Source of the DNA: Opitutaceae bacterium
GTDB lineage: Bacteria > Verrucomicrobiota > Verrucomicrobiia > Opitutales > Opitutaceae
Length of the DNA stretch: 64,000 bases
Assembly (NCBI GenBank): GCA_016711225.1
Contig: JADJTK010000005.1
Location: 59,964-123,963, forward strand
Direction of reading: 5' to 3'
Below are positions 54,630 to 62,901 of this stretch, piece by piece. The notes below the pieces were generated by a model. It was given only the letters and a program-made list of their open reading frames with translations. It had not been told where the DNA came from and ran no database searches. The stretch's first letter is position 1. The number at the start of each line of letters is the position of its first letter. The translations under genes and the position numbers were made by a program.

Positions 54630-55513
54630 ACGGGTGGCACATCCTCTACCGAGGCTCGCTCTCAAGCTGCAACTACGGCTGCGACTACTGCCCCTTCGCC
54701 AAGACGTCCAACAGCGTGGACGAGCTTCAGCAGGATCAGCGCGCACTCGACCGCTTCGTAGCCTGGGTGGGAGAAACGCGGCGCGACATCGGCGTCCTGA
54801 TCACTCCGTGGGGCGAGGCGCTGGTCCACCGCTACTACCGCCGCGCCCTGGTGACGCTCTCGCGCATGGCCCATGTTCGGCGCATCGCGATCCAGACCAA
54901 CCTCGCTGCCCCCATCGACGATCTGCTCGATGCCGACCGGGACGCCTTGGCGCTCTGGACCACGTTTCATCCGTCGCAGACTTCACTAGACCGTTTCACC
55001 GCGCGTTGCCACGAAATGGACGCCGCCGCCATTCGCTACAGTGTGGGCGTAGTTGGCATTCGCGAACATTTCGACGCCATCGCCGAACTGCGCGCCCGCC
55101 TCCGACCGGACGTCTACCTCTGGGTCAACGCCTCCAAGCACGACCCCGCCTACTATCAGCCCGGCGAGGTCGAACGGCTGCGGGCGGTAGACCCCTATTT
55201 TCACTGGAACCTGCCCCGCTACCCCAGCCGGGGCGGAAGCTGCCGCGCGGGGGAGACCGCGTTCACGGTCGCCGGCGATGGAGGCGTGCGACGCTGCCAC
55301 TTCGTCGGCGAGATCATTGGCAACATCTACGAACCCGGCTTTGACGACGCGCTGAAACCGCGGCCCTGCCCAGCCGAAACGTGCGGCTGCCACATCGGCT
55401 ACGTCCACCGGCCCGAGCTGAAGCTCGATGGGCTCTTTGGCGCGGGGCTACTGGAACGCATCCCAGAGAACTGGCCGAAACTGTACCCGCGTTTCGCACC
55501 GGCCCGTTGCTGA
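54626..55513 (+). CDS. STM4011-family radical SAM protein
   Basis: A 295-residue radical SAM protein, intact in this sequence. The first cluster is SSCNYGCDYCPF (CxxxCxxC). It continues with LITPWGEALVHRYYRRAL (the GGE-like SAM motif, here WGE), IQTNLAAPIDDLL and LWTTFHPSQTSLDRF. The C-terminal part has further Cys in RGGSCRAGETAFTVAGDGG, RRCHFVG and PCPAETCGCHIGY, which resembles a SPASM/twitch extension with one auxiliary Fe-S cluster. SPASM enzymes usually modify peptides. It is the last gene of the operon and overlaps STM4012 by four bases. Confidence 0.85.
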   Translation: MNGWHILYRGSLSSCNYGCDYCPFAKTSNSVDELQQDQRALDRFVAWVGETRRDIGVLITPWGEALVHRYYRRALVTLSRMAHVRRIAIQTNLAAPIDDLLDADRDALALWTTFHPSQTSLDRFTARCHEMDAAAIRYSVGVVGIREHFDAIAELRARLRPDVYLWVNASKHDPAYYQPGEVERLRAVDPYFHWNLPRYPSRGGSCRAGETAFTVAGDGGVRRCHFVGEIIGNIYEPGFDDALKPRPCPAETCGCHIGYVHRPELKLDGLFGAGLLERIPENWPKLYPRFAPARC

Positions 55514-55720
55514 GCAGCACCCAGCACGGGCCGAACAACCGTACCTGCCGTTTGCGCACCGGTTCCGCGAGTCCCAACGTCCCGCAAAGAGCATCGGACC
55601 CTGCGTCTGCGACAGCGCAGCCTCCTCCTGCCATTGAGTTCCGCCCGGGGCCCGTTTCGCTCCTCGGCGGTTGCACCGCTTCGGATACCGACGACTATCC
55701 GGGTAGGTTTCCCCCGCCCC

Positions 55721-56996
55721 ATGAACCAGCACCACAACTCCCGCCTCTACCAGTCGGAGGTTTTCCGCATGGCCTGCCGGCAGTTCGACCTCGCCGCCGA
55801 CGCCATCAATCTGTCCGCCGAGGTCCGCGCCCGCGCCAAATACCCGCGCCGCGCCATCGCCGTCTCGCTGCCCGTGCGCCGCGACGACGGGCATATCCAG
55901 ATGTTCGAAGGCTACCGCGTGCAACACAGCCTCGCCACCGGCCCGTCCAAGGGCGGCATTCGCTTTCATCAAGACGTGACCATCGGAGAGGTGGCCGCCT
56001 TGGCGATGTGGATGAGCTGGAAATGCGCCCTCGCCGGCCTGCCGTTCGGCGGAGCCAAGGGCGGCGTGGTCGTCGATCCGCGCACGCTCTCCCCCGCCGA
56101 ACTCGAACGTCTCTCGCGCCGCTACATGCAGGAGCTCATTCCCTTCGTCGGCCCCGACCTCGACATCCCCGCGCCCGACGTGGGGACCAACGAACAGGTG
56201 ATGGGCTGGATGATGGATACCTACTCCAATCACGTCGGCCATCTCGAACCCGGCGTCGTCACCGGCAAGCCGCTCGCGCTGGGCGGGTCGGCCGGCCGGC
56301 GCGAGGCCACCGGATACGGCGTCGCCTACCTCATCCGCGCCTACTCTGGCCGAACTCAAGATTCCGCTCACCGAGGCCACGGTCGCCGTCCAGGGCTTCG
56401 GCAACGTCGGCAGCGAAACCGCCGCGGCGTTGGCCGAGTCCGGCGCGCGCATCATCGCCATCTCCGACTACACCGGCGGCATCTACAACCCCGGCGGCAT
56501 CGATGTGAAGAAGGCGCGGGCCTACGTCGCCTACAACAAGGTGCTGCACGATTTCGACGGCGGGGAGCCGATCACCAACGAACAATTGCTCGAGCTCGAC
56601 TGCACCGTGCTCGCGCCCTGCGCCTTGGAGCGGGTGATCACCGAGGAGAACGCCCCGCGGCTGCGCTGCCGTATCCTCGCGGAGGGAGCCAACGGCCCCA
56701 CCACCAACGCCGCCGACAAGATCCTGGAGCAACGCCCCGAGATCGAGATCATCCCCGATGTGCTCTGCAACGCCGGCGGCGTGATCGTCTCCTATTTCGA
56801 ATGGATCCAGAACCGGCAAAGCTACTACTGGACGCGCGCCGAGGTGCGCGAGAAGCTCCAACGCCAACTCGACCAGGCGCACGAGGCGGTGGAGGCCCAG
56901 CGCCGCAAGTTGAAGTTCAGCCGGCGTCTGGCCGCCCTCACCCTGGGCATCGGCCGCGTCGCCGACGCCAAGCTCGCCCGCGGGTTGTTCCCGTAA
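55721..56996 (+). CDS. gdhA: Glu/Leu/Phe/Val-type glutamate dehydrogenase, frame interrupted near 56345
   Basis: A glutamate dehydrogenase of about 425 residues after repair, converting 2-oxoglutarate and ammonia to glutamate and back. Motifs: EGYRVQHSLATGPSKGGIRF (substrate site Lys), ALAGLPFGGAKGGVVVDP (catalytic Lys), DIPAPDVGTNEQVMGWM, and GGSAGRREATGYGVAYLI. The frame then changes, and LAELKIPLTEATVAVQGFG leads the NAD(P)-binding domain. ILAEGANGPTTNAADKIL and IPDVLCNAGGVIVSYFEW complete it. The start is the ATG at 55721. 207 bases separate it from the STM401x operon, and I see no promoter for either end there. Confidence 0.9.
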
Positions 56997-57125
56997 GCGG
57001 CCCGCCCCTCCGCCATGGGGGGGCGAGGCTCCGACCGAGCCGTGCTGGTGCCGGTTCAGGGTGGAGGCTTCAGGTGCTTGGATTCAGGCTTCTGCATTCT
57101 GGATTCCGCCTTCTCCCTTTTCTGT

Positions 57126-57186
57126 CTGTGGGAGGGTGCTTGCACCCGACAGGCTTCGATTGTCGCGAGCCAGCTCGCTCCCACAG
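57126..57186. repeat. 61-bp REP-like element
   Basis: Outer arms CTGTGGGAG and CTCCCACAG enclose two hairpins: GGGTGC-TT-GCACCC and GCGAGC-CA-GCTCGC. The TGTGGGAG...CTCGCTCCCACA design resembles well-known enterobacterial and pseudomonad REP units, but the inner sequence differs. Confidence 0.65.
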
Positions 57187-57278
57187 CCCCCGCCGCAGGA
57201 AGGCGGCTCGCCGGGAGGCTCTCCCTCCAGCAGGGCCCCCTCGCCCTCCGTCCCGGCGCGCCCCCTCGAGCAGCAAAA

Positions 57279-57304
57279 CGGCCGCGCTCCGGGGAGCGCG
57301 GCCG
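57279..57304 (-). terminator. intrinsic terminator of the NhaD-like antiporter gene
   Basis: A perfect 12-base stem CGGCCGCGCTCC / GGAGCGCGGCCG with two central bases. On the minus strand it is followed by TTTTG, and it lies 33 bases beyond the stop codon at 57338. It is the best rho-independent terminator in the window. Confidence 0.8.
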
Positions 57305-57337
57305 TCGAAGGAATGGCTGAATGAACCCGCTGGTCGC

Positions 57338-58714
57338 TTACAGGAAGAGCCAGCCGCAGAGCAGCAGGATGGGCAGCAGGAAGGGCAGGCTGTACTTGAA
57401 GACGTAACCGAAGAATGACGGTGTCTTCACCTTCGAGCTCTCGGCAATCGACTTCACCATGAAATTGGGGCCATTGCCGATGTAGGTCATCGCGCCGAAG
57501 AACACCGCCCCCAGGCTCACTGCGATGATGAACTTGAAGGCCTCCGTGGCGCCGACCTTGCTGTCACTATGGATCAACCACGGCACCAGCACCGCCCGCT
57601 CGCCGCTGCCGCCGGCCGCATCGAGAGCGCTCGCTTCGGCCTGCACCGATTGCGGCACGAGCGAAGCCTCCGCCAAGGTGAGAAAATTCAGATAGGTCGG
57701 GGCGTTGTCGAGCACCGCCGAGAGTGAACCGGAGGCGACATAATACTCGATCGGACGGCTGAACCCGAGCTCCCGGCCATGCTCCTTGAGGTAGTCGAGG
57801 GCCGGCATCATCGTGGCGAAGATACCGATGAACAGGAAACCGACCTCCTTGATCGGGCCAAAGGTGAACTCGTTGGCTTCCCGCACCCCTTGTTTGGTGC
57901 TGAAATAGGATGCCACAGCGGCGGCGATCATCACCAAGGGGCGGATGAAATACTTCTCGGGGAGGAACACTCCGCCCACAATCACCAGCAGGAACAGCAG
58001 ATTGTGCAGCCCCTGCACCACCGCGACCGGCTCGTGCGCCGTCTCCTTCTCGCGGATCCGCTTGGGGGCGCGCAGGAAGTTGTGACGGTCGAACAGGAAG
58101 AACACACCCAGCAACAACCCGAGCGTGAACAGCCAGGGCAGCATCGCCTTCTCGAGCAACCAGAAGAACGGCACCCCGTGCAGGTAGCCGAGGAAGAGCG
58201 GCGGATCACCGATCGGGGTGAGCGCGCCGCCCACATTGGAGACAATAAAGATGAAGAAGACGATATGGAACGAAGTGACGCGGTACTTGTTCATGCGAAT
58301 CCACGGGCGGATCAGCACCATCGAGGCGCCGGTCGTGCCGATCACGTTGGCCAGCAGGGCGCCGACGAGAAGAAAGATCACGTTGCCCATGGGCCGGGCC
58401 TCGCCGCGAATCGAGATGTGAATCCCCCCTGCCACCACGAAAAGTGAGCCGATCAACGCAATGAACGCGAAGTACTCCTCCATAGTCTTGGCCACTTCGT
58501 GCCCGCCATGCGGCACCTGGAACAGATAGTAGCCGGCTACGATCGACCCGAGGATGATGGACACGACTGGGTAGTACTTCTCCCAGAGGTGTTTTAGGCC
58601 GTGCGGCGTGAGCGGCATGGTCGCGATGAGCGCAAGCAGCAACGCGAAGGGAATGATCCATACCGGGGAGATCGAAAATGCTCCTCCGGCGGCTGAGGCG
58701 ATAAGCGGGTGCAT
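57338..58714 (-). CDS. sodium/proton antiporter, NhaD/ArsB-CitM-type
   Basis: A 458-residue inner-membrane protein with about twelve helices. It belongs to the ion transporter superfamily that includes NhaD and citrate transporters: FALLLALIATMPLTPHG, VVAGGIHISIRGE, FLLVGALLANVIGTTGASMV, FIVSNVGGALTPIGDPPLFLGYLHG (quoted: SNVGGALTPIGDPPLFLGY) and VLDNAPTYLNFLTLAEASLV (Asp-Asn pair). GTTGAS and DNAPTY are the paired discontinuous-helix motifs. A polar insert of about 30 residues (SVQAEASALDAAGGSGERAV) separates the last helices. I use the ATG at 58714. The next gene upstream encodes a second, unrelated antiporter, so the pair may be cotranscribed. Confidence 0.85.
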   Translation of the reverse strand: MHPLIASAAGGAFSISPVWIIPFALLLALIATMPLTPHGLKHLWEKYYPVVSIILGSIVAGYYLFQVPHGGHEVAKTMEEYFAFIALIGSLFVVAGGIHISIRGEARPMGNVIFLLVGALLANVIGTTGASMVLIRPWIRMNKYRVTSFHIVFFIFIVSNVGGALTPIGDPPLFLGYLHGVPFFWLLEKAMLPWLFTLGLLLGVFFLFDRHNFLRAPKRIREKETAHEPVAVVQGLHNLLFLLVIVGGVFLPEKYFIRPLVMIAAAVASYFSTKQGVREANEFTFGPIKEVGFLFIGIFATMMPALDYLKEHGRELGFSRPIEYYVASGSLSAVLDNAPTYLNFLTLAEASLVPQSVQAEASALDAAGGSGERAVLVPWLIHSDSKVGATEAFKFIIAVSLGAVFFGAMTYIGNGPNFMVKSIAESSKVKTPSFFGYVFKYSLPFLLPILLLCGWLFL

Positions 58715-59022
58715 CGGGAAAAGCAAAAACACAACCCTCTGGGTCCGCCGCAAGCAAAGCGAAAACACGGGGAGCCACGGCGACGACTCGCGCCCCCATT
58801 CCCGCCCGTCCGTAGCCCTCCGCAGCGTGCTTGCACGCGCCCCCTTTCACCGGGAGCCTCGTTGCGTGAGCCTCGGGCCGCCTCACGTCCGCACGACGTT
58901 CTTGCGAACGTCGCTACTGGCCACCTGCGGGATCCTTCCGGTTGCCGAGCGCCCTTAGCTGGCGTGCGCACCCCCGAGCCACTTGGTGCGAACGAGCACG
59001 CGTTCGGCCCGACCACCGCGCC
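58715..59022. other. intergenic region with hairpin elements
   Basis: 308 bases between two antiporter genes on the minus strand. No credible gene. It holds hairpins GCGTGC-TT-GCACGC at 58825-58838 and GACGTTC-N4-GAACGTC at 58895-58912. The inner loop TTGC(A/G) resembles the element at 57126-57186, so they may be related repeats. Confidence 0.5.
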
Positions 59023-60531
59023 CTACAGCAGAAGCAACGCCGCCCCCACAATCACCGTCGGCACCAACGCCCCAAGCAGCAGCCCCAGCGGCGATATCCC
59101 CTCCGGGAAATGACGGGCCAGGATCGTCTGCCCGGCGGGATTGGGCGCGTTGGCGATCACGGTGAGCCCTCCGCCCGTCACCGCGCCGGCCACCACGGCG
59201 TACTTCAAGGCATCGGAGAAGCTGGGCACCAACGTCGCCAGGTAGGTGATCGCGGCGTTGTCGTTAAACGCGGTCAAGACCGTGGCGCCAAGGAAGAGCG
59301 GCACCTCCCCCAGCCGCGAGAGTATCGGCTCGATCCACCACCCCTGCACCCCGCCGTGATTGACCAGTCCGGCCAGGAAGAACCCCACCAGCAGCGCCGG
59401 CTTCAGATCGGTGGGAGATTGGTGGTGCGCGGTCGCCTGCGCGAAGGCCAAATAGAAGAGAAATCCGCCGATGAAGAGCGCTGGATAGTGAGCCATCCAC
59501 ACCGTGAAGCCGAGAAAGGCCAGGTGCACCGCGGTGATCCACACCGGAGCATCGGCACGCTCGCCGGTCACAGCCGCCACCGGCCGCAGCGCCAGAAGCT
59601 CGCGACGGAAGGCCGCAAAGTAGACCGCATTCGCGATCAGGATGCCCACCACCGCCTTCCACCCAAACTGGGTGAACATGAAGCCGAGGTCCCACTTCCA
59701 CGCCGCGGCCACCATCAACACCGGCGGGGCGGCGAAATGGGTGAGCGTGCCCCCCACCGACACATTGACGAACAACAACCCAAGTGTGGCGTAGCGCAGC
59801 CGTGCCCCCGGGCGGCAGGTGTAGAACTGTTTCGCCAGCAAAAGGGCCGAGATGGTCATCGCTGCCGGTTCGGTGATGAACGACCCCAGGATCGGCCCGA
59901 GCGTGAGGATCGACAGCCACCAGGCCGCCGGAGTGGCGCCGCCAAGACGGGCCGCGGCGTGCAGGCAGCGCTCAGCCAGCCGCAACACCGGCCGAGTGGA
60001 CGCGAGTGTCATGATCACCACCACAAAGAGCGGTTCCGTGTAGTTCACCTGCGTTCCCACGTAATGGATCGCCACATCGAGTCCCTTGAACCCGATGATC
60101 GCCCCGGCCAACGCAAGCACCCACAGCCCAAAGATCGCCTCCACCTCGCCCAGGAAATGCAGCATCTGGCCAAGGAAACTCACTTCCTCGGGTACGCCGT
60201 CACCGTCGGCGTCGACCGCCGCCTCGCCCCTGCGTCCCAGCCGGGCGCGGTGCCGCTCGTCCACCTCATGGGCCAAATGCCGGATACGCCCGGCAAAGAA
60301 GGTATGGACCACGGCCGCCACGAAGATCAGCGTGGCGACCAGGTTGAACGGATCGGCCGCCACCCGCCCGGCGAGCACACTCCCGAGACTCGCAACCCCG
60401 GCGTCGCCGTAGGACTCCAGCGGCGAAGGAAACGCCGGCAACTCCGTGCCTCCGGTGGCCGCCGAGGCCGGGCAGGCGCCCAGTGCCCCGGCCAACGTCG
60501 CCATTAGTCCAATTCGCGGCAGGATTCGCAT
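59023..60531 (-). CDS. putative Na+/H+ antiporter (PF07399 type) with an acidic calcium-binding-like loop
   Basis: A membrane protein of about 502 residues with an N-terminal signal-like helix (MATLAGALGACPASAA) and about eleven further helices. It matches the putative Na+/H+ antiporter family with TLGPILGSFITEPAAMTISALL, VNVSVGGTLTHFAAPPVLMV and TAFNDNAAITYLATLVPSF. A loop after the first cytoplasmic segment reads EAAVDADGDGVPEEVSFLG, a DxDGDGxxxxE pattern like an EF-hand or dockerin half, with Ser at the last ligand position. This may bind Ca2+ or just be an acidic loop. I use ATG 60531; an ATG at 60540 would add three residues. Confidence 0.82.
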   Translation of the reverse strand: MRILPRIGLMATLAGALGACPASAATGGTELPAFPSPLESYGDAGVASLGSVLAGRVAADPFNLVATLIFVAAVVHTFFAGRIRHLAHEVDERHRARLGRRGEAAVDADGDGVPEEVSFLGQMLHFLGEVEAIFGLWVLALAGAIIGFKGLDVAIHYVGTQVNYTEPLFVVVIMTLASTRPVLRLAERCLHAAARLGGATPAAWWLSILTLGPILGSFITEPAAMTISALLLAKQFYTCRPGARLRYATLGLLFVNVSVGGTLTHFAAPPVLMVAAAWKWDLGFMFTQFGWKAVVGILIANAVYFAAFRRELLALRPVAAVTGERADAPVWITAVHLAFLGFTVWMAHYPALFIGGFLFYLAFAQATAHHQSPTDLKPALLVGFFLAGLVNHGGVQGWWIEPILSRLGEVPLFLGATVLTAFNDNAAITYLATLVPSFSDALKYAVVAGAVTGGGLTVIANAPNPAGQTILARHFPEGISPLGLLLGALVPTVIVGAALLLL

Positions 60532-60709
60532 CGCGACCATGGAAGACAGCCGCCGGGAATTGGCAACGCCGGGCGCGAGATCGCGGTCCGCTGTCGCCCG
60601 TTGCTTCAGGACGGGCCTTCGGCTTGAGGGACCGGCGCCTCTTCGCCTCGCCCCCTGTCAATGCCGCGCCGATCGCTTCAGTCGCGCCCCCCCTGGCCCT
60701 CAAGCCGGC

Positions 60710-62776
60710 TCACTTGCCCCCGGGCGTCGGCACGCGTCCCAGCAGTCGCGCGAGCGCATCGAGCATCGTCTCGGCCACAAACGGCTTCTCGAGAATCGGC
60801 ACATTTCCGAGCTGCTTCACCTCCTCGACCTTGGGCGAGCGCCCCACCCCGGTTGTCGCCAGAATGGCCAGCGCCGGCACCTGTTTCCGCAATTGCCGGA
60901 TCAGACCCACGCCATCCAGCCGCGGCATCAGCAGATCCACCACCACTAGCCGCACGTCGTCGCGCACCTCGGCGAAGCGTGCCAGCCCGTCGACCCCGTC
61001 GCGGGCTTCGACCACCCGATAGCCGTTGCGCTCCAGCATGGTGCGGGTGGCGTAGCGCACGGCGCGCTCGTCGTCGACGAGCAATACCAGTTCGCCCTGT
61101 CCCCGCGGGCCCTCCGGCGCGGCGACCCCGGCCTCCCCAATCTCGGCCGGCAGCGAGGCCGGCAGAAAGATCCGGAACTGGGTGCCCTGGCCCAGCGTGC
61201 TATCGATCTGGATGAAGCCGCCGTGGCTGTTGACGATCCCCAGCACCGACGAGAGGCCCAGCCCCGTGCCCTGCCCCACCTCCTTGGTGGTGAAAAACGG
61301 ATCGTAGATCTTGTCGAGGTGCTCCGGCGCGATGCCAGTGCCGCTGTCGCTCACCCGCAACACCACGTAGCGGCCCGGGTGAGCGCCGGGGCTGCGGCGC
61401 GCCAACTCCGCGTCGACCTCGCGATTCTCCAGCGCCACCAGCAGGTCGCCGCCGTCGGCCATCGCGTCGCGCGCGTTCACACACAGATTCATCATCACCT
61501 GGTGCAGTTGGGTCGGATCGCCGCGCACCGACCAGACATCGGTCGGCAGCGAGCAACGGATGGTGATGTTCTTGGGGAAGGTCTCGCGTACGATGTTGAG
61601 CATCTCCTGCACCAGCCCGCGCAGCTGCACCGGGATGCGCGCACTGTCGGTACCCCGCCCGAAGGTGAGCAACTGGCGCACAATATCGGCCCCACGGCGC
61701 GCACTGATCTCGATCGCATCCACCATCTTGATCGACTCCTCATCCTTGAGCGTCACGCGCAGCAGGCCCGGCGTCATCAAAATAGGGAGCAGGATGTTGT
61801 TGAGATCGTGGGCGATGCCGCTGGCCAACCGGCCCACGCTCTCCAGCCGTTGCGCCCGAAAGAGCTGCTCCTCGAGCTTCTTGCGCTCGGTGGTCTCCTC
61901 CACCGTGCCTTCGAAATGGGTCGCTCCATCGGCCGAGCGCACCACCCGGCAGTTCACCGTCGCCCAAATACGGGCGCCATCGCGCCGCAACACCTGCGTT
62001 TCGAAGCCGGCCACCAGATGGTGCTCGGCCAACAATTGCCGCAGCTCGCCGCAGCGTGCCGGTTCCGGGCAAAGCTGCTCCAAAATGTCGTCCACGCATC
62101 CGATCGCCTCCGCTGGCGTGGCAAAACCCAGAATGCGGGCCATCGCCGGATTCGCCGCCAGCAACCGGCCCTCCGGCACCGCCTGGAAAATCCCCTCCAC
62201 CGCATTCTCGAAGATCCCTCGATAACGCGACTCCGCCTGCCCCAGCGCCTCCGTCATCGCCCGCCGCTCCAAGCGCAACCGGTTCTGCTCGATCGCGTGC
62301 TCGATCGCCTGTCCCATGCGCGCCAGCCGGTCCTTGAGCAGATAGTCCGCCGCCCCGGCGCGGATCGCAGCCACCGCCGTCTCTTCCCCGATACTGCCCG
62401 AGACGATGATGAGCGGGATCGAAAACCCCGACTCCTGCACCAGTTTGAGCGCCTGCATACCGTCAAACTCCGGCATCTGGCAGTCGCAAAGAATCACATC
62501 CAAGTCGGGTTGGAGATGACGCAGAAAGTCCTCCTCACGGTCCACCTGGGTCCAGTCGCAGGTGTAACCGGCCCGCACCAACAGCCGTACGATCAGCTCG
62601 GCGTCGTGAGGGCTGTCCTCGACGATGAGCAGCCGCAGGGGCTTGAGCGCCGACGGCGTGGCCTCCCCGTTGCTCGGCGGTTCCAGCCGACCCGAACGAG
62701 GTCCCCCTGCCGGGTCGAGCTCGGCCCGCCGAGCGCGCTGCGCCACGGAGTCCGCACAGGATTCTGCGGTTTCCAT
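60710..62776 (-). CDS. hybrid histidine kinase (REC-PAS-HisKA-HATPase-REC)
   Basis: A 688-residue cytoplasmic protein without membrane helices. N-terminal receiver domain (about 46-170: LLIVEDSPHDAEL, phospho-Asp in VILCDCQMPEFDG, Lys in DYLLKDRLARMG), a PAS domain (about 190-300: YRGIFENAVEGIFQAVPEG), HisKA with RLASGIAHDLNNILLPI, HATPase with MMNLCVNARDAMADGG and VGQGTGLGLSSVLGIVNSHGG (quoted in part: GQGTGLGLSSVLGIV), and a C-terminal receiver (LVLLVDDERAVRY, VVVDLLMPRLDG, ILEKPFVAE). This layout links an input receiver to a kinase and its own output receiver. No output DNA-binding partner is adjacent. Confidence 0.92.
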   Translation of the reverse strand: METAESCADSVAQRARRAELDPAGGPRSGRLEPPSNGEATPSALKPLRLLIVEDSPHDAELIVRLLVRAGYTCDWTQVDREEDFLRHLQPDLDVILCDCQMPEFDGMQALKLVQESGFSIPLIIVSGSIGEETAVAAIRAGAADYLLKDRLARMGQAIEHAIEQNRLRLERRAMTEALGQAESRYRGIFENAVEGIFQAVPEGRLLAANPAMARILGFATPAEAIGCVDDILEQLCPEPARCGELRQLLAEHHLVAGFETQVLRRDGARIWATVNCRVVRSADGATHFEGTVEETTERKKLEEQLFRAQRLESVGRLASGIAHDLNNILLPILMTPGLLRVTLKDEESIKMVDAIEISARRGADIVRQLLTFGRGTDSARIPVQLRGLVQEMLNIVRETFPKNITIRCSLPTDVWSVRGDPTQLHQVMMNLCVNARDAMADGGDLLVALENREVDAELARRSPGAHPGRYVVLRVSDSGTGIAPEHLDKIYDPFFTTKEVGQGTGLGLSSVLGIVNSHGGFIQIDSTLGQGTQFRIFLPASLPAEIGEAGVAAPEGPRGQGELVLLVDDERAVRYATRTMLERNGYRVVEARDGVDGLARFAEVRDDVRLVVVDLLMPRLDGVGLIRQLRKQVPALAILATTGVGRSPKVEEVKQLGNVPILEKPFVAETMLDALARLLGRVPTPGGK

Positions 62777-62901
62777 ATCGGGGTAGGATCAGGGTTCGAA
62801 AAGCACCGAGGGGATGATCGGCAACAAGGGGACGCGCACCCTAGAGGGGATCCTCCAAAACGCCAGTATCATTCGCACCACCCCATCCGCCCGCGGCGCG
62901 T

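Larger units (their letters stand above)
56997..57337. other. intergenic region with REP-like element and terminator
   Basis: 341 bases between the convergent stops of gdhA and the antiporter gene. No credible gene is present. It contains the long palindromic element at 57126-57186 and the intrinsic terminator at 57279-57304. Confidence 0.6.

Noticed and set aside
55634..57418. 594-residue frame as a single long protein over gdhA
   Set aside because: Beyond about 56345 it is the wrong frame of glutamate dehydrogenase, whose true continuation to 56996 is in another frame.
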